Positions 49,401-60,698 of a stretch of DNA of 64,000 bases are shown here, piece by piece. A program made the translations under genes and the position numbers. The notes beneath the pieces were generated by a model. That model worked only from the letters and a program-made list of their open reading frames with translations. It had not been told where the DNA came from and ran no database searches. Source of the stretch: Chrysomallon squamiferum (taxonomy: Eukaryota; Mollusca; Gastropoda; Neomphalida; Peltospiridae); the NCBI GenBank assembly GCA_012295275.1, contig CM022670.1, positions 13,351,583 to 13,415,582 on the forward strand. Direction: 5' to 3'. Within the stretch, counting starts at the first letter, position 1. Every line of letters starts with the position of its first letter.

Positions 49401-49455
49401 ATAATATTAACAAATATGTCTTTGAATAATTAGAACAAAAACACTGCAGGAAAAT
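46425..49455. other. Convergent intergenic region, CLPB and USP38 3' ends
   Basis: About 3 kb between stop codons, including both 3' untranslated regions. It contains a TATA run near 47801-47815 and a short ATT repeat near 48904-48921. An open frame on the minus strand at 47223-47501 (93 codons) resembles nothing I know. No further gene is supported. Confidence 0.5.
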
Positions 49456-51776
49456 TTAGAATACGAATCTTGAGCCCGATGTGTCGAGACCACTCAGGCC
49501 TCCACTACCACCTCCACAACTTCCTAGTGGCCCAGGGCTGTCGTCATCATCATCTCTCCAGTTGCTGGTACACTGGGAGATTGTTGAGCTTGTTGAGCTG
49601 GTTCTTTTTCTTCTTTCTGCCTTTGCCTTGGCAGCCAGTTCTTGTTCCTGCAACACAGAAACATATAAATGTCTGAATGGATTTGCATGTGTATGTTAAC
49701 CAGGACTGTAAAATGGTAAATGTGTGTAACTTTGGATGTACGTGTCTACAAATTGAGTGAATAAATGTTAATCAACACTAGGTATAACTTACATTTGTAT
49801 AAATGAGGATATTTTTTTATTTTTTTTTTTGGTAGGAGAGGTATTGCTGTATTTTATGTTTTTTCTTGTGTAGTGTTTTTTTACCAGAAAACAAGAATGG
49901 CTCTATCAGTGAAGAGTAAAAAGGTAAGTTACCTGCAAGTACTGAGTATTATCTTTAGTAACTGCTGTCCGGAGATCTGGTCTGATTTCAGGTTCCACCA
50001 AGACACCGCGAGCACCCTGATTAAAAGTTGACCCCAAAACCTCCTTGGAATCCAAGTCAATCTTGTGGTAAATGAGAACATAGGGAGTGTCTTTGCGGAA
50101 TCGCTTGGTAACTGTGCTGAATGAGCTGTAGTCAGCGAAAGAGACACGGCTGTCGTTGAACAGGTACCACTTGTCTTGAAGGAAATCCACCTCCTGGCTG
50201 GAGTCGCGATCCACCTCCTCACACACTGTCTGTATTGATTTGAGCAAGGAATGACGAGCATAGCAGTAGTAGTGGCCACATTCTGACGACGTTCCTGAGT
50301 GAACAACCACAGCACACAGACTGTAGATATCCTTGTCATCAGGGTTGTTTTCTTCCATCGTGTACAGCTTCTGTAGAAGTTTTGGTGGGAGAATGCGCTG
50401 CCTTTTGTTTTGTGGGACTTTCGGGTCTGCATTGGTGGAATTTTCAGAAGGAAGGATTAAAGTTCTGGGATATTTCACTTCACGGAATATCTTCGATCTT
50501 GTCTGCAAATTGATATCATACGAGAAGCGCAGAAGGGTTAAAATTAGGTATTCCGGTGACTGGGTAATTTTCATTCTTCTCTCTCCTTCCTGCAAGCCTT
50601 TGCACTTATTGCAGTGGTATTTATTATCTCCTGTGAGCTTTTCCACCTGGAGGAAATGTGAAATCAAAGAATCCAGCCTCAGACTTGATTCGGTCACAGC
50701 AGAACTTCCCCCTTCTTTATCCAGGCAATCTTTTTCTACAATCTCTCTGTCAAAATGGTGGTCTTTTGCATTGCCACCTGCTAGAGATTTGTGAGATGTC
50801 TGCTCATATTCAGGAAAGGCCAGTGGAATGTCATAAAAACATTCTGTGCGGGATGATTCAGTTTTGCAATTCAGACATTTAAATGTGGAGCAGAATTTGC
50901 CTCCAAATGTTTTCTGGATAAGAGTTGGGGCTTCTTCGTGTTCTTGTGTACAAACTTTCAATCCTTTGTCATCTTTGGATTTTTTGCTGCTTTTAGATTT
51001 TGTGGATTTTGGGTTGTGTATTTTTTCTGTGACTGTTTTTCGAGTTCGTGCAGCTGATCGACCAGGTACTTGAGGAACTCGGAACAGTCCTGCTGAAAAC
51101 CTGCGGTGAACCAAGGAGGTCTTGAAGCCTGCAGAAAATTCACTGCTGCAACTGAAGGTCTCTGAAAAATATGAAATAACACATCATACACAAATTCTGT
51201 TGTTCACAATACGTTAATGCATTTTAATATTAATGATCTACAGCTGTCACTCCTATGCTTTATATGTGATAATAAACCAGAGAAAGTCATACATTCTGCA
51301 ATTCTGTCAACTATTTATTATTTAGTAGTGAATAATCTTTTATATGCACTTTTTATTAAAACAACTGTAATAATAAAGTAATGTTTCAAGGAAACAATTC
51401 CTACAAAGAAATCTAAATGTTAGTCGCAGTTGTTTCCCCTGAATATAAATGGTCTGAAATGCATTTAAAGTGAAAAGGAAAGAAAAAGATTCACATTTTT
51501 ACATCATATTCATAGCTTAGAAAATTAAAAATAATAATAATAATAGAAAAAGATAAAAATTTAAAAAAAAAAAAAAAAGAGGAGGAAAAGGACATACCTG
51601 GGACAGCCTGAGAAATGCAAATGTCTCCTGAAGACGACTCATTAACTCCTGGTTTTGTAAAGAAGTTTGTGCTAAAACTCTTTCTTGAAATCTGCAATAA
51701 CAATTATCATAACAGTATTAAACAAACAATTAATTTGTGAATACCAAAAATATATTTAAACGGTGTGTGTTTACAT

Positions 51777-51807
<31 letters not shown>

Positions 51808-54152
51808 AAATGCATACACACAGATATACACACACACACACACATATATATATGTATGCATATACAAATATATATACACAGACACAGACCCACACCCACA
51901 TGCACACACACACAGTCTAAATACTTCAGTAAACTTCAAGAGACTTTCACAAGTGAAAATTAATTTTACACCAGACATTAAAGTTGATTGCAACTAGTCA
52001 ACATGAAAGTTGATCATAATTAGTTACATCAAACATAAAGGTAAATTTTAACAAGTTAAATCACACATAAATGTTGATTAACTAGTTGCATCAGATATAA
52101 AAGTTGATTTCAACTAGTTACATGACATAAATGCTAATTAAATAGTTATGTAACAAATAAAAGTTGATAATAACTAATTAAATGCAATAAAGGTCAATTC
52201 TAACTAGCTGCTTCACTCATAAAAATTGATAAAACTAGTCATATCACACCTGAACATTAATTAACTAGTTATGTCACATGCGAAAGTTCAGTTCAAATAG
52301 ACAAATGGCACATAAATGTTTATTTTAACCAGCTGCATCACATATAAAATTATTTTTAACACTGTATCTCACATCAAAGTTGATTTTTTCTAGAACTTTA
52401 CATCATACGTGAAAGCTGATTTTAACAAATTATATCAGATATGAATGTTCATTTAAACTAGTTATTTCACACACAATTAAATAATTGGTTCGATAAGATG
52501 CATGTACATCATATATAAATAAATTGTTTTAACAAGTTATATCATGCATAAATTATTGTTTTAACAAGTTATATCATGCATAAATTATTGTTTTAACAAG
52601 TTATATCATACATAAATTATTGTTTTAACAACATATATCATATATAAATAAATTATTTTTTTAACTAGTTACATCATATATATGTATACACGCAGTGGAC
52701 TTTGTGAAAACGGGTCTTTGACTAATCTGGATTTCTGCATAAACCGACACCATGTCAAAGTCCCGTCCACCTACCATTAATCTACTGTGAACAAAATCCT
52801 GTCTAATCCAGATGCTTTGGATTCCACGTGTAAATTCCAGAGCTAAAAAACCAGTTTATACAGTAATTTGCTTTTTCATCAGGGGCACACAGTTCTGCAG
52901 TATCATCACTTTTTAAACAATTTCTGCAATCTGCACATAAGTAGGCTATCACATGAGATGAAATCACCCTGCTTCCCTTAAGGCTTAATAAACAATGATG
53001 CAATAGTTCTTGTAATTACTATGTGCAGCTAAATGAACAAGATCATTATTAGTGTATGCTGATGCCTAAATGAATTCACTCATTTAGATTTAGTATCAAA
53101 AGCAGAAGTCTGCATAAATGCATATTGTTCACATTTTCGAATTGTCTTATTGAATTTGTTGTAACGGCAGAACAACCTGTTAAATGTAAACACATCAAAC
53201 TTTCATTGCAGACTGAAGCACAATTAATATAAGAGTTTTCATCAAATCCAACGTGTAAACAGAAAGATTTGGCTATGCAATTTAAGTTACGAAGACCGAC
53301 TGTATCTGACATTTTAAAACATAATGACCACTAGTGGCTATTGTACGAAAACAACATTTCAACAGAAAGAAAATGAATAACAACTGGAAAGTTGAAACAT
53401 TTGAATTGATTGATGATACAAACAATGACCTAATGGTCGAACTTTCATTCACTGACATTCTTAAAACAAATTACACCTTTTGCTTCTACTATCAAAAACA
53501 AACTTTTACAACCAGTATTAAATATGGAGGCTGCAGCCAGTGTTAAACATGGAGGCTATGTCATCAGTGACAGACCGTTTCTCAGCTGACACTTGACAGA
53601 CATTTAATTGCAGCATTCATAATAAAAACATATTCCAGTTTATAAACTGGCTCTCTGTCTAAAAATGGCATGTCTTGTTGGTCCCAAGTGAATCCTGTTT
53701 TGACACATAAATAAATTATTGTTTTAATGATTTTATATGTGTGTGTGTGTGTGTGTGTCTGCATATTATATATATATACATATTATTGTATCAGTGGGTT
53801 ACCTGTCACACATAAAGAGAGCCTGGAGAACACTGTTCATGTAGCATGTGTTACCCAGGTTGAAGAGCCCAGTTTTTCCTGTTTCAGATTTTTCTGGAAC
53901 ACAGACGTGGGACGAGAACTCTCTCTTGCTGTTTGTCGCGTGCCAGCTGTAATCCGACAGCTTTTCTTTAATCGTGTCTGGAGACGGAGCCGTGTAGTCC
54001 TGAAAATTGTAGAGAAAATAAAGACGGTATGAAAATAATTTATTTTGAGAAGTAAATAATTTTCTGAAACATTTTTAAAAGGTTTTTAATATGTGTTTTT
54101 TTATTATTATTAATTTCTTTTTACTTATTATTTTATTTTTTATTTATCTCTG

Positions 54153-54208
<56 letters not shown>

Positions 54209-55038
54209 AATAATAATAACAATAACAGAAATAAAAACAATAACAAATGCCATGGGTCACTGGTCGGAATGGGAAACAGAAAAGAATAGTTACTGACAAA
54301 AAATCAATCCTGTAAGCCCTGACTCTTCAGACTTGGACTTTGCTATTAAACTACGCACTTCACCTTTAATAATAAAGTTCCAAAACTTTTAAAAATAATA
54401 ACAGTGCTGAAATACTCTTGTGTAATAAGTAATCCTACAAACCCATCATGATAAAACCAGACATTCTAAGAACACCTGTTTATCAGACATTCACCTTAAT
54501 TGCCTCCAACACTGGATCATAGAGATCAGGAAATCCAGTGTGTAAGTGCATCAAACAGTGAAGCAATTCGACAAACTTGTGAAGATGACGTTTGTTATCA
54601 TTAGGGTCCTCTCTAAGCAGTTTGACCAGGTGTGGCACATTTGGTATGATCTGAAAACAAAAAGATTTGCTGTTTGTTAAAAATCAAAAAAAACAAAGTA
54701 ATTACTATACTGTATAAATAAAATAAAACAAAACTTAAAATGAAATCATTTCTAAGTGAAATTAAGAAATCAATTAATAAAAAACAATTTTTTTTTTAAT
54801 AAATACAGCATGTAAAATAAAACTGAACGAAAATAAAACTGAAGTGAAATTATTCCTAACTGAAATTAAGAAATTAATCAAAATAAATAAAATAATTACC
54901 ACAAGTAAAAAATGAACTAACATAAAAATGAAGTGTAATCATTCAAAACTGAAATTAAGAAATCAAACATCTCATTCTCAAAAATGATACACTAACATCT
55001 GAAAACATTATAATATATATGCTTATTCTGTTTCAAAC

Positions 55039-55071
<33 letters not shown>

Positions 55072-55086
55072 CATCATTATTATTAA

Positions 55087-55142
<56 letters not shown>

Positions 55143-56690
55143 TAATGGCAATCTACAGTTAGCAGCACACAAATCTGGTATTATGTATATTCTTCTACAA
55201 CCAGTATTTTGAATATACTGGAACGTGAAATGTATTAATAAACACACAATAACAAACGGTTCATGCAATCATTTTTTACTGCGGTCATTTGTTTCTGTGT
55301 AATAGCTTGAACAAAAAAAAAAAATAATAATAATAATAATAAGGAAAAAATAAAGACTAATGAAAAAAGAAATTAAAAGAACACTTTTTTTTTTTCTCTT
55401 AAGCATTCTACCATTTAAGCTATCAGTGACTAATAATGACATATGACATGAATATCATATTTGATTTATTTCTAATGTCACCGTGTTTCCGAGGTAACTG
55501 CTCATCTAAAACTGTGACGAGGTGTCATCAGAATATTTTCCGCATTGCAGTTACATCTGTGTCTGTCATACATCACGAAAAGTGATAGTAAAACAATACC
55601 CTTGTACAGGTTTATTGGCTGACTTTGTGTGTTCTGGTGCAGTGACAAATGACTACATCAAAATAGCATTGCATGTAACCCTATAGTAAGTGTTCATTGT
55701 AATTTTATATGTCTTTTATGTCTTTTTATCATGACAAGTATGTAGTATTTTTGGTCTGACATTCTTTATAAATTCCTAGACAATTTTCATATTACAGTCA
55801 ACTGAATTAATATAAATGTTTGTTAATATATATATATATATTTTACATTTTTGTTCAGATTAAGGTGACAGACTTTCAGAAGTTGGAAACTCATATACAG
55901 ATATACAGATATACAGATATGCAATAACCATACAGCAGTTAAATAGCTATTTCAACATTCCTAAAATGACTCAAAGATTTTTTGTTTCTTTTAAATAACT
56001 TCAGATTTAATACAGACTCATCATAACAAAAGAAAGAAAGAAAAAAAACAACAAAGAATGGAAAACAAAATAAAGAAAAAAAAGGTGAAGTCAGCAAAAC
56101 CTTGATCTTTTCATATATGTAGTCACACTTTGTATCAGCAAAACCTTTCAAGAACAAAGTAAACAAGTTCAAGTGTGGATTAGATAAACAAAAAAATGCC
56201 AAGCCTAGCAAACACGGCATTTGATATACATGGTGTTTGGTATTGCACAATGAGCGATGAAAAAAAAAAAAAATAAAAATAAAATACAGAAAGATTCCGT
56301 AGCCATGAACAGGCCAAACAAGAATAGATTGTCATCAAAAGAGTCCTTTCTTTTGAAATTCACCTGAAGCCAAATATTGATGGAGGGGCCATCTTGCTTA
56401 ATGACAGTTCATCAAATAACCAGTACCTGTCAGTTCGGCTGTGTGTTGTCACACACGACAGAGTCGACATTGTGTGGACTCGGGTGACACAGTAACTTAG
56501 ATACAGGTGTTATTCACATTAAGCATACTTACAGGTGTTGCACTCGCGAATTAATATATTTATATATATATGTATATGTATGGGCAGCAAATGAATTAAA
56601 TAAAAACATTACAGTTGCACACTTATATTTAACAACACAGGTATTGATATTATGTGTATATATACTTAGAATGCTTCAAAGTCTTAAACT

Positions 56691-56728
<38 letters not shown>

Positions 56729-57214
56729 TACATACACACACACATATATATATATATATATAAATATAAAATCATTAAAACAATAATTTATTTATTGGAT
56801 TTAATATGCTTGCCATCCAAAGGTTAAAGAAATTTTACTGCCCTCTCCTCAAGGCTCAAGACCCCCTCACCCTTCCTACTTAGTTTATATAACATGAATG
56901 GTTATAACTTATGATCTAGTTGAAAGCAAAAACATGGTTTTACATTTACATAATGATTTATTTACAAATCAAATGTGAAAATACGAATTTATATAACATA
57001 AACTGCAGCCCCTATCATCCTGCCACCCTAGAAAGCCTATATGGCAAATCTGGCCCTGCCTACACATATACACCATGATAATTTACGGTTGTTGCCATTC
57101 CCATGATGCTTTTAAATACCAATACAACACCTATTTGTTATTTCAATAAAGAAGTTAATTTATCACAAATTATAAAAAAAAAGTTCATGGTATAGTAGAA
57201 ATGTATTGCCATAA

Positions 57215-57267
<53 letters not shown>

Positions 57268-57922
57268 TAAAAAAAAAACAGCTGTTGTTAACAGGAAATG
57301 TTTTATTTTATTTAATCACTTTATTATTTTTGCTTCTCTTTTACATTACCAGAGCAGTGGAGCTCTTTATTTCTGTATTTATCTGACAGACTGTATTTTT
57401 TTAACCCATAATAAATGTGGATGTGTCAGACAAAATGTGACTGACTTTCATCAAAATGCTGTTATGTCCTGGATGATTAAACTCCAGTCATTAGACACGC
57501 ATAAACTAAGTTACTGCCGATTCTAAGTACAGAATGAGTAACATTGTGAAATCTGTGTCTACTCCTACTGGAACGCAGGATGATAGAATACATGTCATAA
57601 TGAGGATGCGACTTATATCAGGAAATAAGAGTTAGGGCTGTGTCACCATCCACACCCACACTTCCTACTTACACATTCTGAATCATCTCTCTGTGTGTCT
57701 GTGTGTCTGTGTGTATGTAAGTGTGCATGTGTGATGGGTGTGAGTGTATGTTTGTTAGCTATTTATTTGTTATATATTCACATTTGTTTCTTTTTTATAT
57801 TTTTTTTATTTTTTTTTTTTTGCATTTCTATTTTTTTCTTTTTTTTTTTTTTTAATTTTTAATTTTTTTTTTTTTTTTTTCTATTTTTTTTTTTTTTTCC
57901 TGAATGTTGGTTTTCAGTAACA

Positions 57923-57964
<42 letters not shown>

Positions 57965-60507
57965 CTTGAAACCAAATAATTAATAAATAATTTGAAAAAG
58001 AATGCCTCAAGCTTAGTAAAAGTGAATGTCTTGTTCACTGAACAGATAGTGAGACTCTAGGGAGAGAGGAAGACAGAGAGACATTCAGAGAAAAAGAAAG
58101 ACAGAAAGACAGAAAAGAGGAAGAAAAAACCAAACAGAACGTGCATTATGTAAAAAATTAAACAGATATATATACAAATGAATTAGTAAGATAAACAGAT
58201 AAAAACAAAGATTGGCACAGAGAGAAGGTATGAGTATGTACAAAGTTTACTGTTAAAAAACACAAGCATATTATGGTACAAAACACCAATGAAATGACAT
58301 GAATGTTTTCCCCTACATCAGATGAACTTTGAAGGAAACTGATACCAATCAACTTAAAGACAGAAAACCAAGTGAACTGTACGTGACACCAGCAAGAAGC
58401 CATTAGAATGGGCCTATCACTATCAGTCATCATAGAAGCTGTTTCTTTTTTTTTTTCCGTCTTTTTTTATCAGTTTATCCTGCTGTAAAATCTAATCTGA
58501 CCAAATGTATATGTGTAATTAAAGTGATCCAAAGAAACATTTTAAATTATACCTGTCTATAAAGCAAAAGAGCACCTAAAGAAGTACTGTAAATTGATGA
58601 CATTTTTCTTTGTGTTAATATTTATGTCTAATACACTTAATATTGAGGCCTTGAAAAAACACCTGCCTAAGAATTCACATGTCATAAAATCCATCCTGCT
58701 CTGAGCTCCCTTTTTTTTCTATTCCAACTGGAGACACATGACAGGTGTATCAAACACACACTTTCAGACATATGATTTTCTTATCAAGGTATTATTATGA
58801 AAAAGAAATAATCTTTTATTACACTATGGCTATCTAAACAATGAACTAACAGAAAAGTATCTTTAATACTTTTGTCTCACGATACACAGAAAAACAGACA
58901 TGCTCTAGGTCTATACACTGGTTATTTGCTCTGCCTGGAACAAGAAAACTGGATTGATACCGACAGTGCTTCTTGTCAAAAGACTGCAATAACAATAATC
59001 TAAAGTCTTCTGCTTTTCAATCCATTGCTTTAATTACTGAACAACAGTAAAAAAAAAAAAAAAATTGATTGAATTTTCATTTTTACATTAATGATATATC
59101 AAATTATTTCATTTTAAAACATGGGACAACAATAAGTAGCATTAGTACTAAAGCAAAGTATTTACCTTGTGGAAAGGATCAGGGCTGTGCTGAAAGCTGA
59201 GTAACATGTAGGACATGATGTTGAAACTTGCTTCTCTGGCTACAGGGTACTGAAACTTGTCTGCAATCTGAAAAACATAACTGGTTAATTCAGCACTTGT
59301 TTTGATATCAGTGGATGGATGGATGGATCAATGGATGAAATGAATGGGTAGGTAGATTGACAGATATTAATAAATTATTATTAATTGAACTTATTAATAA
59401 GTTATGCAAATTTTCAGTATAATTAAAAATAAATAAATAAATACATACATACATGCATACATACATACATAAATTAATTAATTAATTTAAAAAACAAAAC
59501 AAAAATAGCTCCCCCACAACTTGATATATAAAATGATATCAAAATGGATATTATATAAGCAACATTTTACTTACCAAATCAATTTTTTCTTCTGTTACTG
59601 TTACAAGTATTGTGTATTTTTTAGCATGTGCCAACTCCTTTAAGAAAGTAATCACCCATTGGTCAATATTTTTAACAGTTGGCCAGGCAAGCCAATCAAT
59701 CATTCTCTGAAGTGCCAGTGTGATGCTGGAATCCTCAACAACAGGATCTGTTACTGCATTCTTAACCACCATGTTTGCTATCTCCATGGGAATAAATCGA
59801 ACAAGAACACCAAGACAAACATAACTTTCCGTCTCATCCTCCATGGAAATCAAAGAGAATATAGCTCTGAGAGAGTCCAGGATCACTGAATGGTCCATAG
59901 TGCACCAGATCCTGTGAAGAAGATCTGCCACCACAGTAGCATCGTGGACAAATGGGAGAATACTGTTCTGGTCCTCAGGGACAGAGCAAAGTGCAAGAGC
60001 GTTTATCAAAGCTATACTGAATCTTGATGTGAAGTCTCCGCTCGGAATGCAGTCCTTGAATTCACCAAGAAACTCAGAGAAATTCCTAAGACATTTCATC
60101 TCCACATGCTCTTGAACAAAGCTGATGGCCTTGGCCTGGATGACCTTGATATGGTTCAAGTAGGTCGGGGTCATCTTCAGCAGATGCAGAGACTCCTGCA
60201 ACAGGATTGGGACATTGGCCGAGTTCCTGTACTTCTTCTCCAGAAGGTTAAGAAGAAATTCTCTGTTGAAGAACATCTCCAGGGTGGAGACATCGTGCTT
60301 TGACCACTGCAGGTAGACCTGGAGACCTGAGGATACTGTGAGTTGAGATGTTCCATCCAGAAACCAGTCAGCACAGATCTCGAGCACTGAACGCACTAGG
60401 TTTGGAGGGTGGTTGTCCTGTCCTTTCTCTGCTATCTTCTCAATGAGCTGCCTCTTCATGGGATCAGGATGATTTGAGATGATGATGCCTTGAAGTATTC
60501 GGTCCAT
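49456..60507 (-). CDS. USP38: USP38/USP35-type ubiquitin-specific protease (one frame break)
   Basis: This is a cysteine deubiquitinase of the peptidase C19 family, with a long helical N-terminal region. Exons: 59575-60522 (ATG at 60507), 59166-59267, 54495-54650, 53803-53999, 51598-51691, 49933-51161, 49456-49647. The start MDRILQGIIISNHPDPMKRQ parallels human USP38; RMIDWLAWP and MLLSFQHSPDPFHK are further family blocks. The catalytic Cys box GLFNLGNTCYMNSVLQ puts Cys near residue 449. ASRPPWFTAGFQQDCSEFLK, two CxxC pairs (CLNC, CNKC), the His box SSECGHYYCYAR near 790 and YLFNDSRVSF near 830 complete the fold. It ends in the Gly-rich PGPLGSCGGGSGG...RFVF shared by USP35 and USP38. With one A restored in the large exon the product is 967 residues, against 1042 in human USP38. 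An acceptor at 60523-60525 implies an upstream 5' untranslated exon. Confidence 0.93.
51029..51034 (-). other. Frame break in the large USP38 exon (A6 run)
   Basis: The 5' part reads DQLHELEKQSQKK in one frame and stops about 20 codons later. The rest of the exon (SKKSKDDKGLKVCTQEHEE, TLIQKTFGGKF) is in the -1 frame. Adding one A to this six-A run joins them, and makes the 1229-base exon end in the phase the last exon needs. The exact base could be in the A5 run just upstream. Confidence 0.78.
51765..51912. repeat. Mixed (TA)n/(CA)n tract in a USP38 intron
   Basis: Alternating purine-pyrimidine sequence of TA, CA and GTAT units. Cys/Val/Tyr-rich or His/Thr-rich open frames over it are repeat artefacts. 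Confidence 0.8.
51960..52690. repeat. Degenerate minisatellite of about 32-bp units
   Basis: Roughly 22 units of consensus AACTAGTTACATCACATATA followed by AAAGTTGATTTT run through this part of a USP38 intron. Copies at the low-coordinate end are diverged. Those at about 52520-52640 are nearly identical, with TTTTAACAAGTTATATCATG repeating every 32 bases. The array lies between the exon with the catalytic cysteine and the next exon. Confidence 0.8.
52692..53580 (+). mobile_element. Decayed pogo/Tigger-like DNA transposon remnant
   Basis: From 53161 on the plus strand one frame reads CKHIKLSLQTEAQLI, a TAA stop at 53230, then EFSSNPTCKQKDLAMQFKL and RRPTVSDILKHND before a TAG at 53332. The pattern of a basic start, 'KQKDLA..F....PTVSDILK', is the CENP-B/Tigger N-terminal helix-turn-helix. 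About 460 bases upstream, CAGTGGACTTTGTGAAAACG at about 52692, followed by TAATCTGGATT and AAACCGACA, resembles a Tigger terminal inverted repeat. No matching 3' terminus is clear; GACCGTTTCTCAG near 53573 is only a weak candidate. The catalytic DDE part is not visible, so this is a fossil fragment. Limits are approximate. Confidence 0.6.
54149..54210. repeat. (AAT)n and (AAAT)n microsatellite in a USP38 intron
   Basis: About 17 AAT triplets followed by AAAT units, about 150 bases from the catalytic-Cys exon. Confidence 0.85.
55042..55139. repeat. (ATT)n followed by (TG)n
   Basis: ATT triplets and then about 25 TG units side by side in the 4.5-kb USP38 intron. Confidence 0.9.
56694..56762. 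repeat. (CA)n then (TA)n tract
   Basis: CA units, a CATA spacer, more CA, then TA units, within the 4.5-kb USP38 intron. Confidence 0.85.
57933..57964. repeat. (TTA)n after T-rich tracts
   Basis: About 10 triplets preceded by about 110 bases of near-continuous T with few interruptions. Confidence 0.8.
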
Positions 60508-60522
60508 GTTGTCTATATCGTG

Positions 60523-60645
60523 CTGAAAGATCAAAAAGCAAATAAATAAAAATTAGATTTCTTATTAAATGTGAAAGTGTTTTTTTTTTTTTAAACTGTT
60601 TACATGAGATCAAAGAGAGTCATAAAAACACAGACACACCCAAAG

Positions 60646-60698
<53 letters not shown>

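Larger units (their letters stand above)
54651..59165 (-). other. 4.5-kb USP38 intron with simple repeats
   Basis: This is the longest intron of the gene. It contains (ATT)n at 55042-55085, (TG)n at 55090-55139, a short ACAGATAT repeat at 55896-55920, (CA)n/(TA)n at 56694-56762, an A run at 57219-57251, long T-rich tracts at 57790-57900 and (TTA)n at 57933-57964. Flanking exons are contiguous in homologues, so no coding exon is expected inside. Confidence 0.6.

Noticed and set aside
50333-50794. 153-codon open frame on the plus strand
   Set aside because: Antisense shadow of the large USP38 exon.
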